Shown here one piece after another: positions 43,047 to 51,432 of a stretch of 64,000 nt of DNA. Under the pieces are notes generated by a model that made no database searches, was not told where the DNA came from, and saw nothing but the letters and a program-made list of their open reading frames with translations. This DNA is from Xenophilus sp003671765 (GTDB lineage: Bacteria; Pseudomonadota; Gammaproteobacteria; Burkholderiales; Burkholderiaceae_C). A program made the position numbers and the translations under genes. Position 1 is the first letter of the stretch. Each line of letters begins with the position of its first letter. The stretch covers positions 3,472,001-3,536,000 of the forward strand of contig CP166702.1 of NCBI GenBank assembly GCA_051414805.1, given 5' to 3'.

Positions 43047-43082
43047 GACGCCCTTCCCGCTCCTTTTGCCAAGCCCGACCCG

Positions 43083-43931
43083 ATGAGTGCCGTCCCCACG
43101 AACGTCGTTTCCTTCGATGCGCCCGGCGTCGCACGCGCTGCCGACCGGTCCCTGCGCGAGGTGCTCATCCAGGGCCGCGGCGTCAGCAAGACCTACCGCA
43201 CCCGCGAGGGCGAGGTCGAGACCCTCAAGCCGCTGGACTTCGACATCCGCGCGGGCGAGTTCGTCTCGATCGTCGGCCCCTCCGGCTGCGGCAAGAGCAC
43301 GCTGATGAAGATGGTGGCCGGGCTGCTGCCCATCACCGGCGGCGACCTGCGACTGTCGGGGCACACCGTCAAGGGGCCGCAGACCGACGTCGGCATCGTG
43401 TTCCAGAACGCGCTGCTGCTGCCCTGGCGGCGGGTGATCGACAACATCCTGCTGCAGGCCGAGATCCGCCGCATGCCCATGGCCGCCGCCCGCCGGCGCG
43501 CCGAGGAGCTGATGGCCATGGCCGGCCTGCAGGGCTTCGAGCACAAGTACCCCTGGCAGCTCTCCGGCGGCATGCAGCAGCGCGTGGCCATCCTGCGTGC
43601 CCTGCTGCACGACCCGCCGGTGCTGCTGATGGACGAGCCCTTCGGCGCACTCGACGCCATGACGCGCGAGCGCATGAACCTCGAGCTGCAGCGCATCTGG
43701 ATGAACGCCGGCAAGACCGTGCTGCTGATCACCCACAGCATCCCCGAAGCGGTGTTCCTGTCGGACCGCGTGCTGGTGATGAGCGAGCGCCCCGGCCAGA
43801 TCGCCGCCACCTACGACATCGACCTGCCGCGCCCGCGCCCGCTCGACGTGATGGGCGACGAACGCTTCGCTGCCTACACCCGCACGCTGCGCGCCCACTT
43901 CTTCGCCCAGGGCAACCTCGACGCGCACTGA
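43083..43931 (+). CDS. ABC transporter ATP-binding protein (SsuB/TauB-type)
   Basis: The 282-residue ATPase has GPSGCGKST (Walker A), the signature LSGGMQQR, LLMDEPFGALD and the H-loop ITHS. It completes the importer with the preceding permease and binding protein. Confidence 0.92.
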   Translation: MSAVPTNVVSFDAPGVARAADRSLREVLIQGRGVSKTYRTREGEVETLKPLDFDIRAGEFVSIVGPSGCGKSTLMKMVAGLLPITGGDLRLSGHTVKGPQTDVGIVFQNALLLPWRRVIDNILLQAEIRRMPMAAARRRAEELMAMAGLQGFEHKYPWQLSGGMQQRVAILRALLHDPPVLLMDEPFGALDAMTRERMNLELQRIWMNAGKTVLLITHSIPEAVFLSDRVLVMSERPGQIAATYDIDLPRPRPLDVMGDERFAAYTRTLRAHFFAQGNLDAH

Positions 43932-43959
43932 CGCGCCGCCCGGCTCCACTCTCCGCGTC

Positions 43960-45387
43960 ATGGCCACTGCCATCGTTGCCGAAGCGCCGTTGCTGCGCGT
44001 GCAGGCCGTCGAAGCCGGCGTGCGCGACATGCATCTGCGCCTGCCCTTCAAGTTCGGCGCCGTCGTGCTCACGCGCTGCCCGCAACTGTTCGTGCGCGCG
44101 ACCGTCGAGGTGCCTGGCCTGGGCATGGCCACGGGCTTTTGCGCCGAGATGATGGTGCCGCGCTGGTTCGACAAGCGGCCCGCGCGCAGCCACGCCGACA
44201 ACGTGCGCGACCTGCAGGCCAGCCTGCTGCGCGCCGCCGACGCCTACCGCCGCGACGCACCCGCCACCGCCTTCGGCCTGTTCGAGCGGCACTATGCAGC
44301 GCTGATGGCGGCCGGTGCGTCGGCCGGCGAGACCGCGCTGTCCGCTGCCTACGGGCAGGCCGTGCTCGACCGCGCCGTGCTCGACGCGCTGCTCCGCGCC
44401 TGCAAAGAAGGCTTCACGGCCGGCATGCGGCGCAACATCGTCGGCCTTGGCCCCTCGCCGCTCGCGCCCGAGCTCGCCGGCTTCGACTGGACGGCCTGGC
44501 TCGCTGGCCGTGCGCCGGCCACCGCCATCGAAGCGCGCCACACCATCGGCATGCTCGATGCGCTGGACGCCGATCCCGACGCCGACGACCACGCGCTACC
44601 CACACGGCTGCCCGACGTGATCGGCCGCTACGGCCACCGCAGCTTCAAGATCAAGCTCGGCGGCGACCCGGCCGCCGACCTCGACCGCCTCGACGCCGTG
44701 CTGGCCGTGCTCGACCGCCTGGCGCCGGGCCACCGCTTCAGCCTCGACGGGAACGAGCAGTACGCCGACCTCGACACCCTGTCCGCACTGTGCCGCGGCC
44801 TGCGCGCCCTGCCGCGGCTGGCTGCGCGGCCCGACGCCCTGCTCTACATCGAACAGCCGCTCGCACGCGACGCGGCGCTCGACACCTCGCTCGCGGTGCT
44901 CCAGGCACCCGCGCCGCTGCTGCTCGACGAGGGGGATGGCACGCTCGACGCGTTCCCTCGCGCCGTCGCGCAGGGCTGGCAGGGTGTGTCGAGCAAGGGC
45001 TGCAAGGGGGTCTACAAGGCACTCGTCAACCGCGCCCGCTGCGAGCGCGCACAGGGCCTGTTCATGTCGGCCGAAGACCTCACCTGCCAGGCCGGCCTCG
45101 CCGTGCAGCAGGACCTCGCGGTCGCTGCGCTGCTGGGCCTGAGCCACTGCGAGCGCAATGGCCACCACTATGTCGACGGCTTCGGTCCGGCACCGGACGC
45201 CGAGGCCGAGCGCTTCGCCGCCGCACACCCCGACCTGTACCGCCGCGAAGGCGGGCGCGTGCGCCTGGCCATCGACGATGGCCGGCTGCAGCTGGGCAGC
45301 CTGCTCGCCGCGACCGGCCTCGCGCATGCGGCCGATGCCGACTTCGATCACCTTCAACCGCTCGAGCGCGCCGCCGACCTGGTCTAG
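43960..45387 (+). CDS. Enolase-superfamily (mandelate racemase/muconate lactonizing-like) enzyme
   Basis: The 475-residue protein has the barrel signature of the superfamily: a KxK pair (FKIKLGG), metal ligands in SLDGNEQY, IEQPL and LLDEGDG, and a late SSKGCKG lysine. Enolase-superfamily enzymes abstract a proton next to a carboxylate, causing dehydration, racemisation or cycloisomerisation. It is longer than typical members (about 380-400), with extra sequence in the N-terminal domain. It may dehydrate the imported acid. Confidence 0.8.
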   Translation: MATAIVAEAPLLRVQAVEAGVRDMHLRLPFKFGAVVLTRCPQLFVRATVEVPGLGMATGFCAEMMVPRWFDKRPARSHADNVRDLQASLLRAADAYRRDAPATAFGLFERHYAALMAAGASAGETALSAAYGQAVLDRAVLDALLRACKEGFTAGMRRNIVGLGPSPLAPELAGFDWTAWLAGRAPATAIEARHTIGMLDALDADPDADDHALPTRLPDVIGRYGHRSFKIKLGGDPAADLDRLDAVLAVLDRLAPGHRFSLDGNEQYADLDTLSALCRGLRALPRLAARPDALLYIEQPLARDAALDTSLAVLQAPAPLLLDEGDGTLDAFPRAVAQGWQGVSSKGCKGVYKALVNRARCERAQGLFMSAEDLTCQAGLAVQQDLAVAALLGLSHCERNGHHYVDGFGPAPDAEAERFAAAHPDLYRREGGRVRLAIDDGRLQLGSLLAATGLAHAADADFDHLQPLERAADLV

Positions 45388-45423
45388 CGCTCGGACCCCA
45401 ACCGTCCTTTCGGAGGAACCCCC

Positions 45424-46587
45424 ATGGCACAACAACGGCTCGGAATCATCATGCACGGCGTCACCGGACGCATGGGCATGAACCAGCATCTCATCCGCTC
45501 CATCTGCGCGATCCGCGCCGAGGGCGGCGTCACGCTGTCCAACGGCGACAAGGTCATGCCCGACCCCATCCTCATCGGCCGCAACGCCGAGAAGATGGAA
45601 GCCCTGGCCAGGAAGCACGGCATTGCGCGCTGGGGCACCGACCTCGACAAGGCCCTGGAGAACAAGGACGACACGATCTTCTTCGACGCCGGCACCACGC
45701 AGATGCGCCCCACCCTGCTGGCCAAGGCGATCCGCGCCGGCAAGCACGTCTATTGCGAAAAGCCCATCGCCACCAACCTCAACGAGGCGGTGGAGATCGC
45801 GCGCCTCGCGCAGGGCTCGGGCCTGAAGCACGGCGCCGTGCAGGACAAGCTGTTCCTGCCCGGCCTGCGCAAGCTCGACATGCTGCGCCGCGCCGGCTTC
45901 TTCGGCCGCATGCTCAGCGTGCGCCTGGAGTTCGGCTACTGGGTGTTCGAAGGCGACCTGCAGCCCATCCAGCGCCCGAGCTGGAACTACCGCAAGGAAG
46001 ACGGCGGCGGAATGATCCTGGACATGATGTGCCACTGGCGCTACGTGCTGGACAACCTCTTCGGGGAAGTGAAGTCCGTGAGCTGCCTGGGCACGACGCA
46101 CATTCCCAAGCGCTGGGACGAGGCCGGCAAGCCCTACGAAGCGACGGCCGACGACGCCGCCTACGCCACCTGCGAGTTGGTCGGCCACAACGGCGAGCCG
46201 GTGATCGCGCAGATCAACATGAGCTGGGTCACGCGCGTGCGACGCGACGACCTGGTGACCTTCCACGTCGACGGCACCGACGGCTCGGCCGTGGCCGGCC
46301 TGTCGAGCTGCCGTGCCCAGTCGCGCGTGGCCACGCCGCGCCCGGTGTGGAACCCCGACGAAAAGCAGACGATGAACTTCTTCGACCAATGGCAGGAGAT
46401 CCCGGACTCGCAGGTCTACGACAACGGCTTCAAGATCCAGTGGGAACACTTCATTCGCCACGTGGTGGAGAACGCACCCTACAAGTGGACGCTGCCCGAG
46501 GGCGCCAAGGGCGTGCAGCTGGTCGAGGCCGCGCTCGAGTCGTGGAAGGACCGCCGCTGGATCGACGTTCCGGCGCTACAAGTTTGA
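45424..46587 (+). CDS. Gfo/Idh/MocA-family oxidoreductase
   Basis: The 387-residue NAD(P)-dependent dehydrogenase has an N-terminal Rossmann region (GIIMHGVTGRMG) and the family EKP motif (YCEKPIATN) near residue 115. It probably oxidises a sugar or cyclitol hydroxyl. Its last four codons and stop (46574-46587) lie inside a copy of the dispersed repeat, so the present C-terminus ALQV was set by that insertion. A GGAGG ribosome site precedes the ATG. Confidence 0.9.
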   Translation: MAQQRLGIIMHGVTGRMGMNQHLIRSICAIRAEGGVTLSNGDKVMPDPILIGRNAEKMEALARKHGIARWGTDLDKALENKDDTIFFDAGTTQMRPTLLAKAIRAGKHVYCEKPIATNLNEAVEIARLAQGSGLKHGAVQDKLFLPGLRKLDMLRRAGFFGRMLSVRLEFGYWVFEGDLQPIQRPSWNYRKEDGGGMILDMMCHWRYVLDNLFGEVKSVSCLGTTHIPKRWDEAGKPYEATADDAAYATCELVGHNGEPVIAQINMSWVTRVRRDDLVTFHVDGTDGSAVAGLSSCRAQSRVATPRPVWNPDEKQTMNFFDQWQEIPDSQVYDNGFKIQWEHFIRHVVENAPYKWTLPEGAKGVQLVEAALESWKDRRWIDVPALQV

Positions 46588-46634
46588 TAGCTGCTCGCGC
46601 CCGCTGGACGGGCGCTTCAGGCACTTTTCTTCTC
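46574..46634 (+). repeat. Dispersed ~60-bp repeat, copy D
   Basis: The copy reads GCTACAAGTTTGATAGCTG, CTCGCGCCC, GGACGGGCGCTTCAGGCAC and TTTTCTTCTC in order, and aligns with copy A at 5381-5440. It overlaps the end of the oxidoreductase gene and fills the gap before the DUF993 gene. Confidence 0.8.
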
Positions 46635-46654
46635 AATTTCCGGTGGAGCGCCGC

Positions 46655-47839
46655 ATGGCCCTGACCCTCACCCTCCCGACCGCTGGCGGCTCGCTCGCCC
46701 CCTACACCCTGCGTGGCAGCGTGCCCGCGAAGCCGCCGGCCAACGTCCAATTCAACCGCATCGCCTACTCGGCCGCGCACGTGGTCGCCGACCCGCTCGC
46801 CGCGGTCGATCCCTGGTTGCAGGCGGCCGTCGACTGGGACACCACCATCGCCTACCGCCAGCACCTCTGGTCGCTCGGCCTCGGTGTGGCCGAAGCCATG
46901 GACACCGCGCAGCGCGGCATGGGCCTGGACTGGCCGACCTCGCTGGAACTCATCCGCCGCTCGCTCGACGCCGCCAAGGACGCGCCCGGCGCGCTGGTGG
47001 CCTCCGGCTGCGGCACCGACCACCTGAACCTGGACGAGGTGAAGAGCGTCGACGACGTGATCCGCGGCTACGAGGAGCAGATGGCCGCCATCGAGAAGCT
47101 CGGCGGCAAGCTCATCGTGATGGCGAGCCGCGCGCTGGCCCGCGTCGCGAAGAGCCCGGCCGACTACGAGCGCGTGTACGACCGCGTGCTGAGCCAGGCG
47201 AAGCAGCCGGTGGTGCTGCACTGGCTGGGCGACATGTTCGACCCCGCGCTCACAGGCTACTGGGGCACCGCCGACATCGACGCCGCAATGGACACGGCGC
47301 TTGGAATCATCGCCGCTCACCCCGAGAAGGTGGACGGCATCAAGATCTCGCTGCTCGACAAGGACAAGGAAATCGCCATGCGCCGCCGCCTGCCTTCGGG
47401 CGTGCGCATGTACACAGGCGATGACTTCAACTATGCCGAGCTGATCGCGGGCGACGGCCATGGCAGCGAGCCCACGCACGGCAAGAGCGACGCGCTGCTG
47501 GGCATCTTCGACGCCATCGCGCCGGCTGCGAGCTCGGCCCTGGGCGAGCTGGCGCAGGGCCATGTCGACAGCTTCCACGCCATCCTCGGCCCGACGGTGC
47601 CGCTGTCGCGTCACATCTTCGCGGCGCCCACGCGCTTCTACAAGACCGGCGTCGTGTTCATGGCGTGGCTCAACGGTCACCAGTCGCACTTCAGCATGGT
47701 GGGCGGCCAGCAGAGCTCGCGCTCGCTGCAGCACTTCGCCGAGCTGTTCCGCCTGGCGGATGCGGCCAGCGTGCTGGAGAAGCCGGAGCTGGCCGTGCAG
47801 CGCATGAAGACGCTGCTGGCCATGCACGGCGTGGAATGA
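46655..47839 (+). CDS. DUF993/dihydrodipicolinate synthase-like family protein
   Basis: The 394-residue TIM-barrel protein is of the DUF993 family, remotely related to DapA-type aldolases. Visible conserved parts are ASGCGTDHLN, KLIVMASRALARVAKSP, VLHWLGDMFDP and the possible Schiff-base lysine region DGIKISLLDKDKE. The family has no firm function; an aldolase or lyase role in sugar catabolism is inferred. I start at the ATG at 46655 after GGTGGAG. It is coupled (ATGA) to the next gene. Confidence 0.85.
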   Translation: MALTLTLPTAGGSLAPYTLRGSVPAKPPANVQFNRIAYSAAHVVADPLAAVDPWLQAAVDWDTTIAYRQHLWSLGLGVAEAMDTAQRGMGLDWPTSLELIRRSLDAAKDAPGALVASGCGTDHLNLDEVKSVDDVIRGYEEQMAAIEKLGGKLIVMASRALARVAKSPADYERVYDRVLSQAKQPVVLHWLGDMFDPALTGYWGTADIDAAMDTALGIIAAHPEKVDGIKISLLDKDKEIAMRRRLPSGVRMYTGDDFNYAELIAGDGHGSEPTHGKSDALLGIFDAIAPAASSALGELAQGHVDSFHAILGPTVPLSRHIFAAPTRFYKTGVVFMAWLNGHQSHFSMVGGQQSSRSLQHFAELFRLADAASVLEKPELAVQRMKTLLAMHGVE

Positions 47840-48720
47840 CGATGCGCGACTTCTCGCAGAACCACGACTGGCTGTCCATCAACACCGCCACGGTGCGCAA
47901 GCAGCGCGGCACCGAAGTGCCGCTCGACCGCATCATCGACCAGTGCGCCGAGCGCGGCATCCGCGCCATCAGCCCCTGGCGCGACCAGGTGGCGGCGGTG
48001 GGCCTCGACAAGGTGGCTCGACAGCTGAAGGCGGACGGCATCGGCCTGTCGGGCTACTGCCGCGGCGGCTTCTTCCCCGCGCCCGACGCGGCAGGCCTGC
48101 GCGCCGCCCTGGACGACAACCGCCGCGCCATCGACGAGGCGAAGACGCTCGACGCACCCTGCCTCGTGCTGGTCGTCGGCGCCCTGCCCGGCGCGCTGGA
48201 GGGCAAGGCGGCCTACAAGGACATCGCCCGCGCGCGCGGCGAGGTGCGCGACGGCATCGCGGCCTCGCTCGAGTACGCGCGCGAGGTCGGGATGCCGCTG
48301 GCCATCGAACCGCTGCACCCCATGCAGGCGGCCGACCGCGCCTGCATCAACACCCTGGAGCACGCGCTGGACCTGTGCGACGAACTCGATGCGACGCGCA
48401 GCGGGATGCTGGGCGTGGCGCTCGACATCTATCACGTCTGGTGGGACCCGAAGCTGCAGCAGCAGATCGAACGCGCCGGCAGGGAGCGCCTGCTGGCCTA
48501 CCACGTGTGCGACTGGCTCACGCCCACGCGCGACCTGCTGTCGGACCGCGGGATGATGGGCGACGGCGTGGTCGAGCTCAAGAAGATCCGCGGCTGGGTC
48601 GAGGCCGCCGGCTTCGCGGGCTTCAGCGAGGTCGAGATCTTCTCGCAGCTGGACTGGTGGCAGCGCGACGGCGGCGAAGTGCTCGACACCTGCATCGAAC
48701 GCCACCGCAGTGCCGTCTGA
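47836..48720 (+). CDS. Sugar phosphate isomerase/epimerase (xylose isomerase-like TIM barrel)
   Basis: The 294-residue protein has metal-ligand positions of the AP-endonuclease-2-like barrel: the Glu in LAIEPLHP, the Asp/His in ALDIYHVWWD, the His in AYHVCDW and the Glu in SEVEIFS. It probably isomerises or epimerises a keto-sugar or keto-cyclitol. The ATG at 47836 overlaps the preceding stop; another ATG is two codons later. Confidence 0.87.
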   Translation: MTMRDFSQNHDWLSINTATVRKQRGTEVPLDRIIDQCAERGIRAISPWRDQVAAVGLDKVARQLKADGIGLSGYCRGGFFPAPDAAGLRAALDDNRRAIDEAKTLDAPCLVLVVGALPGALEGKAAYKDIARARGEVRDGIAASLEYAREVGMPLAIEPLHPMQAADRACINTLEHALDLCDELDATRSGMLGVALDIYHVWWDPKLQQQIERAGRERLLAYHVCDWLTPTRDLLSDRGMMGDGVVELKKIRGWVEAAGFAGFSEVEIFSQLDWWQRDGGEVLDTCIERHRSAV

Positions 48721-48752
48721 GCCCCGGCGCATCGGGTACGCTCGCCGCGCCC

Positions 48753-49673
48753 ATGACCGCCTCTCTTCTTTCCGCGCCTGCCAGCGCCACCGCCCGGCGC
48801 AGCATCCTGCTCATGATCGGCGCATCGGGCTGCTTCGCGGCCAACGACGCCATCGTCAAGTTCGTCAGCCAGTCGCTGCCGGGGCCGCAGCTGATCTTTC
48901 TGCGCAGCCTGATCGCCGCCGGCTTCTTCCTGCTGATGATCCGGCACCAGGGCGTGATGCCCCGCCTTGCCGGCGCGCTGCAGCCGCGCGTGCTGGCGCG
49001 CAGCGCCTGCGACGCCTTCGGCACCGTGATGTACCTGCTCTCGCTCTTCCACCTGCCGCTGGCCAACGCGACGGCCATCAATCTCGCGGCGCCTGTGTTC
49101 ATGACGCTCTTCGCCGTGCTGTTCCTCGGCGAGCGCGCCTCGCCCGCGCGCTGGGTGGCGGTGGCGCTGGGCTTCGCCGGGGTGCTCGCAGTGGTGCAGC
49201 CCACGGGCGACGGCTTCAACGCCTGGGCGCTGCTGTGCGTCGGCGGCACGCTGCTGCAGGCGCTGCGCGACCTGCTCACGCGCGGCATCGATCCCACCCT
49301 GCCCTCGATGGTGATCGCGCTGTCGACCACCGCGTTCCTCGCGCTGGTGGCCGGCGCCATGACGCTCACGCAGGGCTGGGCGCCCGTGGCGCTGCGGCAC
49401 CTGCTGCTGCTGGCGCTGGCGGCCGGCTTCCTGGCCACGGCCTACCTCTTTCTCATCGCCAGCCTGCGCACGGGCGACATCTCGCTCACCGCCCCCTTCC
49501 GCTACACGGCGCTGCTGTTCGCCGTGCTGCTGGGCTACGCCCTGTGGGGCCAGTGGCCCAACGCGTGGGCCTGGGCCGGCATCGCGCTGCTGGTGGGCTC
49601 GGGCGTGTACGCCGCCCACCGCGAGCGCGCACGCCATGCCCCCACGCGCGCGCCGGGCTCGCCGCCTGCGTGA
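48753..49673 (+). CDS. EamA/DMT-family transporter
   Basis: The 306-residue protein has ten membrane segments in two EamA repeats. It follows the isomerase by 32 bases and is probably the last gene of the cluster. It could export an intermediate or act in uptake. It is not closely similar to the EamA protein at 35230. Confidence 0.87.
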   Translation: MTASLLSAPASATARRSILLMIGASGCFAANDAIVKFVSQSLPGPQLIFLRSLIAAGFFLLMIRHQGVMPRLAGALQPRVLARSACDAFGTVMYLLSLFHLPLANATAINLAAPVFMTLFAVLFLGERASPARWVAVALGFAGVLAVVQPTGDGFNAWALLCVGGTLLQALRDLLTRGIDPTLPSMVIALSTTAFLALVAGAMTLTQGWAPVALRHLLLLALAAGFLATAYLFLIASLRTGDISLTAPFRYTALLFAVLLGYALWGQWPNAWAWAGIALLVGSGVYAAHRERARHAPTRAPGSPPA

Positions 49674-49737
49674 CAGCACGCCGCCACCACGCTGCCTAGA
49701 ATCGCCGCGCGGCAGTGCCCTCGGGCCATGCCGCAAA

Positions 49738-50063
49738 GCGTTCTCAGGGCGGGGTGAAACTCCCCACCGGCGGTGATGGCGATGCGTGGCGACACGCGGC
49801 GCACAAGCCCGCGAGCGCCTTCCGCCCGCAAGGGGCGGAAGGGTCAGCAGACCCGGTGCGATCCCGGGGCCGACGGTTCAGGGGCTGGTTCTCTGCTCCG
49901 GGTGCGCGCAGGCCGGTTGATTCGGGATGCAGTGCGAGGCGCCGGGCGCGCCGTGTGGCTGGGCCACACAAGCGACGGGCAACGACGCAATGCGCCCGAA
50001 TCGGCCGGCATGTGCGTATCCACAGCGGTGAACCAGCCCCCATAGTCCGGATGAAAGAGAGCG
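49738..50063 (+). promoter_or_regulatory. FMN riboswitch (RFN element) with a very large P6-region insertion
   Basis: Conserved RFN blocks appear in order: TTCTCAGGGCGGGGTGAAA, TCCCCACCGGCGGT, AGCCCGCGAGCGC, GGTCAGCAGACCCGGTG, GGGGCCGACGGTT and AGTCCGGATGAAAGAGA. P1 is CGTTCTC with GAGAGCG. Between GACGGTT and AGTCCGG, where only a few bases are usual, about 160 bases are inserted (49880-50041). They pair as GGGGCTGGTTC (49881-49891) with GAACCAGCCCC (50030-50040), then CTGCT/AGCGG, 49900-49910 with 50011-50021, and 49913-49926 with 49995-50008. It precedes ribH and should repress it when FMN is high. I see no T-run, so control is probably translational or Rho-dependent. Confidence 0.92.
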
Positions 50064-50165
50064 CGATCGCCGGGGCCGGCGTGCGTCTTGCTGCAAGGCG
50101 CGCGCGGGCCATGCGCTCGTGCGCCCTGATTCATGTCCGTCCTTCTTCTCCTTTGAGGAATCACC

Positions 50166-50669
50166 ATGAGTCAGCTCAATGACCTTCCTGTCTCTTCCCT
50201 CGGCGCCGCCGACGACCGGCGCATCGCGCTGGTCGAGGCGCAATGGCACGCCGACATCGTCCACCAGGCACGCGATGCCTTCCTCGCGGAGATGGAACGC
50301 CTCGGCGTGCCCGCCTCGCGCATCGACATCCTCGACGTGCCCGGCGCCTTCGAGATCCCGCTACACGCCAAGCGCCTGGCCCAGTCGGGCAAGTACGCGG
50401 CAGTGGTGTGCTGCGCGCTGGTGGTCGACGGCGGCATCTACCGCCACGAGTTCGTCGCCGACGCGGTCGTCAGCACGCTGATGAGCCTGCAGCTGGAGAC
50501 CGGTGTGCCGATGATCTCGGCGGTACTCACGCCGCACCACTTCCACGAGCACATCGAGCACCGCAAGTACTTCCAGCGCCATTTCGCCGTCAAGGGCACG
50601 GAGGCGGCCGAAGCCTGCGTGAAGACGATCGAAGGGCTCAAGCGCGTCGACGCGCTGGTCGCCGCATAG
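50166..50669 (+). CDS. ribH: 6,7-dimethyl-8-ribityllumazine synthase, type II
   Basis: The 167-residue lumazine synthase makes the direct precursor of riboflavin. The sequence DVPGAFEIPLHAKRLAQSG, VVDGGIYRHEFVA and LTPHHFHEHIEHRKYFQRHF resembles the RibH2 (type II, decameric) enzymes of Brucella and Mesorhizobium rather than the icosahedral type. No other rib gene is adjacent. It is controlled by the FMN riboswitch and begins after a TTGAGGAA ribosome site. Confidence 0.93.
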   Translation: MSQLNDLPVSSLGAADDRRIALVEAQWHADIVHQARDAFLAEMERLGVPASRIDILDVPGAFEIPLHAKRLAQSGKYAAVVCCALVVDGGIYRHEFVADAVVSTLMSLQLETGVPMISAVLTPHHFHEHIEHRKYFQRHFAVKGTEAAEACVKTIEGLKRVDALVAA

Positions 50670-50741
50670 CGCCACTGCCAGGGCCGTGCACGCGCCGCAG
50701 TCCGACTTGCGGCGCGGCGCCGGTGCACCCACACTGGCTGC

Positions 50742-51425
50742 ATGAACGATGCAGCCCCCTATGTGCTCCATGGCGCGCCCGGCTCGGGCGCGGTGCCCGT
50801 CCATGCCGCGCTGACCCTCATCGGCGCACCGGTGCGGGTGATCGACGTCTCGCCCTGGGAAAGCGAGGACGAGCGCGAACGCCTGCGCGACGTGAACCCG
50901 ATGCGCCAGGTGCCCGTGCTCCGTCTGCCCGATGGCCAGACGATGACGGAGAGCGCGGCCATGCTGATCTGGCTGGCCGACCGCCATCCGGAGGCCCACC
51001 TCGCGCCTGCCCCGGACGCGCCGCTGCGCGCGCAGTTCCTGCGCTGGATGTGCTTCATCCCGGCGTCGATCTATTCGATGTTCTGGGTGCGCGATGTGCC
51101 CACGCGCCTGGTGGCGGGCGATGCCGGCATCGCGCTGATGCGGGAGCGCACCGCCGAACGCATCGCCGAATGCTGGCGCACGATGGACGCCCAGGTGCGC
51201 GAGCAGCTGCCGCGGGGCACACCCTACCTGCTGGGCGACGACCTCAGCGTCCTCGACCTGTACGTCACCGTCGCCTCGCGCTGGACGCCGCGCCGCCGTC
51301 GCTTCTACCGCGAGGCCCCGCGCATGGCCGAGGTGGTGCGCCGGGTCGACGCCGACCCGCGCCTGGCGGCCTTCTGGGCCGCGCGCTTTCCCTTCGAGGA
51401 CGGCTGGGAAGACACCGGCGCCTGA
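50742..51425 (+). CDS. Glutathione S-transferase family protein
   Basis: The 227-residue protein has the GST N-terminal thioredoxin-like domain (residues 6-85, with the PVLRLPDGQTMTESAAMLIWL glutathione-binding segment, quoted as far as L) and a helical C-terminal domain. The active-site Ser/Cys region is GAPGSGAVPV. The substrate is unknown. It stands alone between ribH and the convergent methyltransferase gene. Confidence 0.87.
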   Translation: MNDAAPYVLHGAPGSGAVPVHAALTLIGAPVRVIDVSPWESEDERERLRDVNPMRQVPVLRLPDGQTMTESAAMLIWLADRHPEAHLAPAPDAPLRAQFLRWMCFIPASIYSMFWVRDVPTRLVAGDAGIALMRERTAERIAECWRTMDAQVREQLPRGTPYLLGDDLSVLDLYVTVASRWTPRRRRFYREAPRMAEVVRRVDADPRLAAFWAARFPFEDGWEDTGA

Positions 51426-51432
51426 GCCCGCG

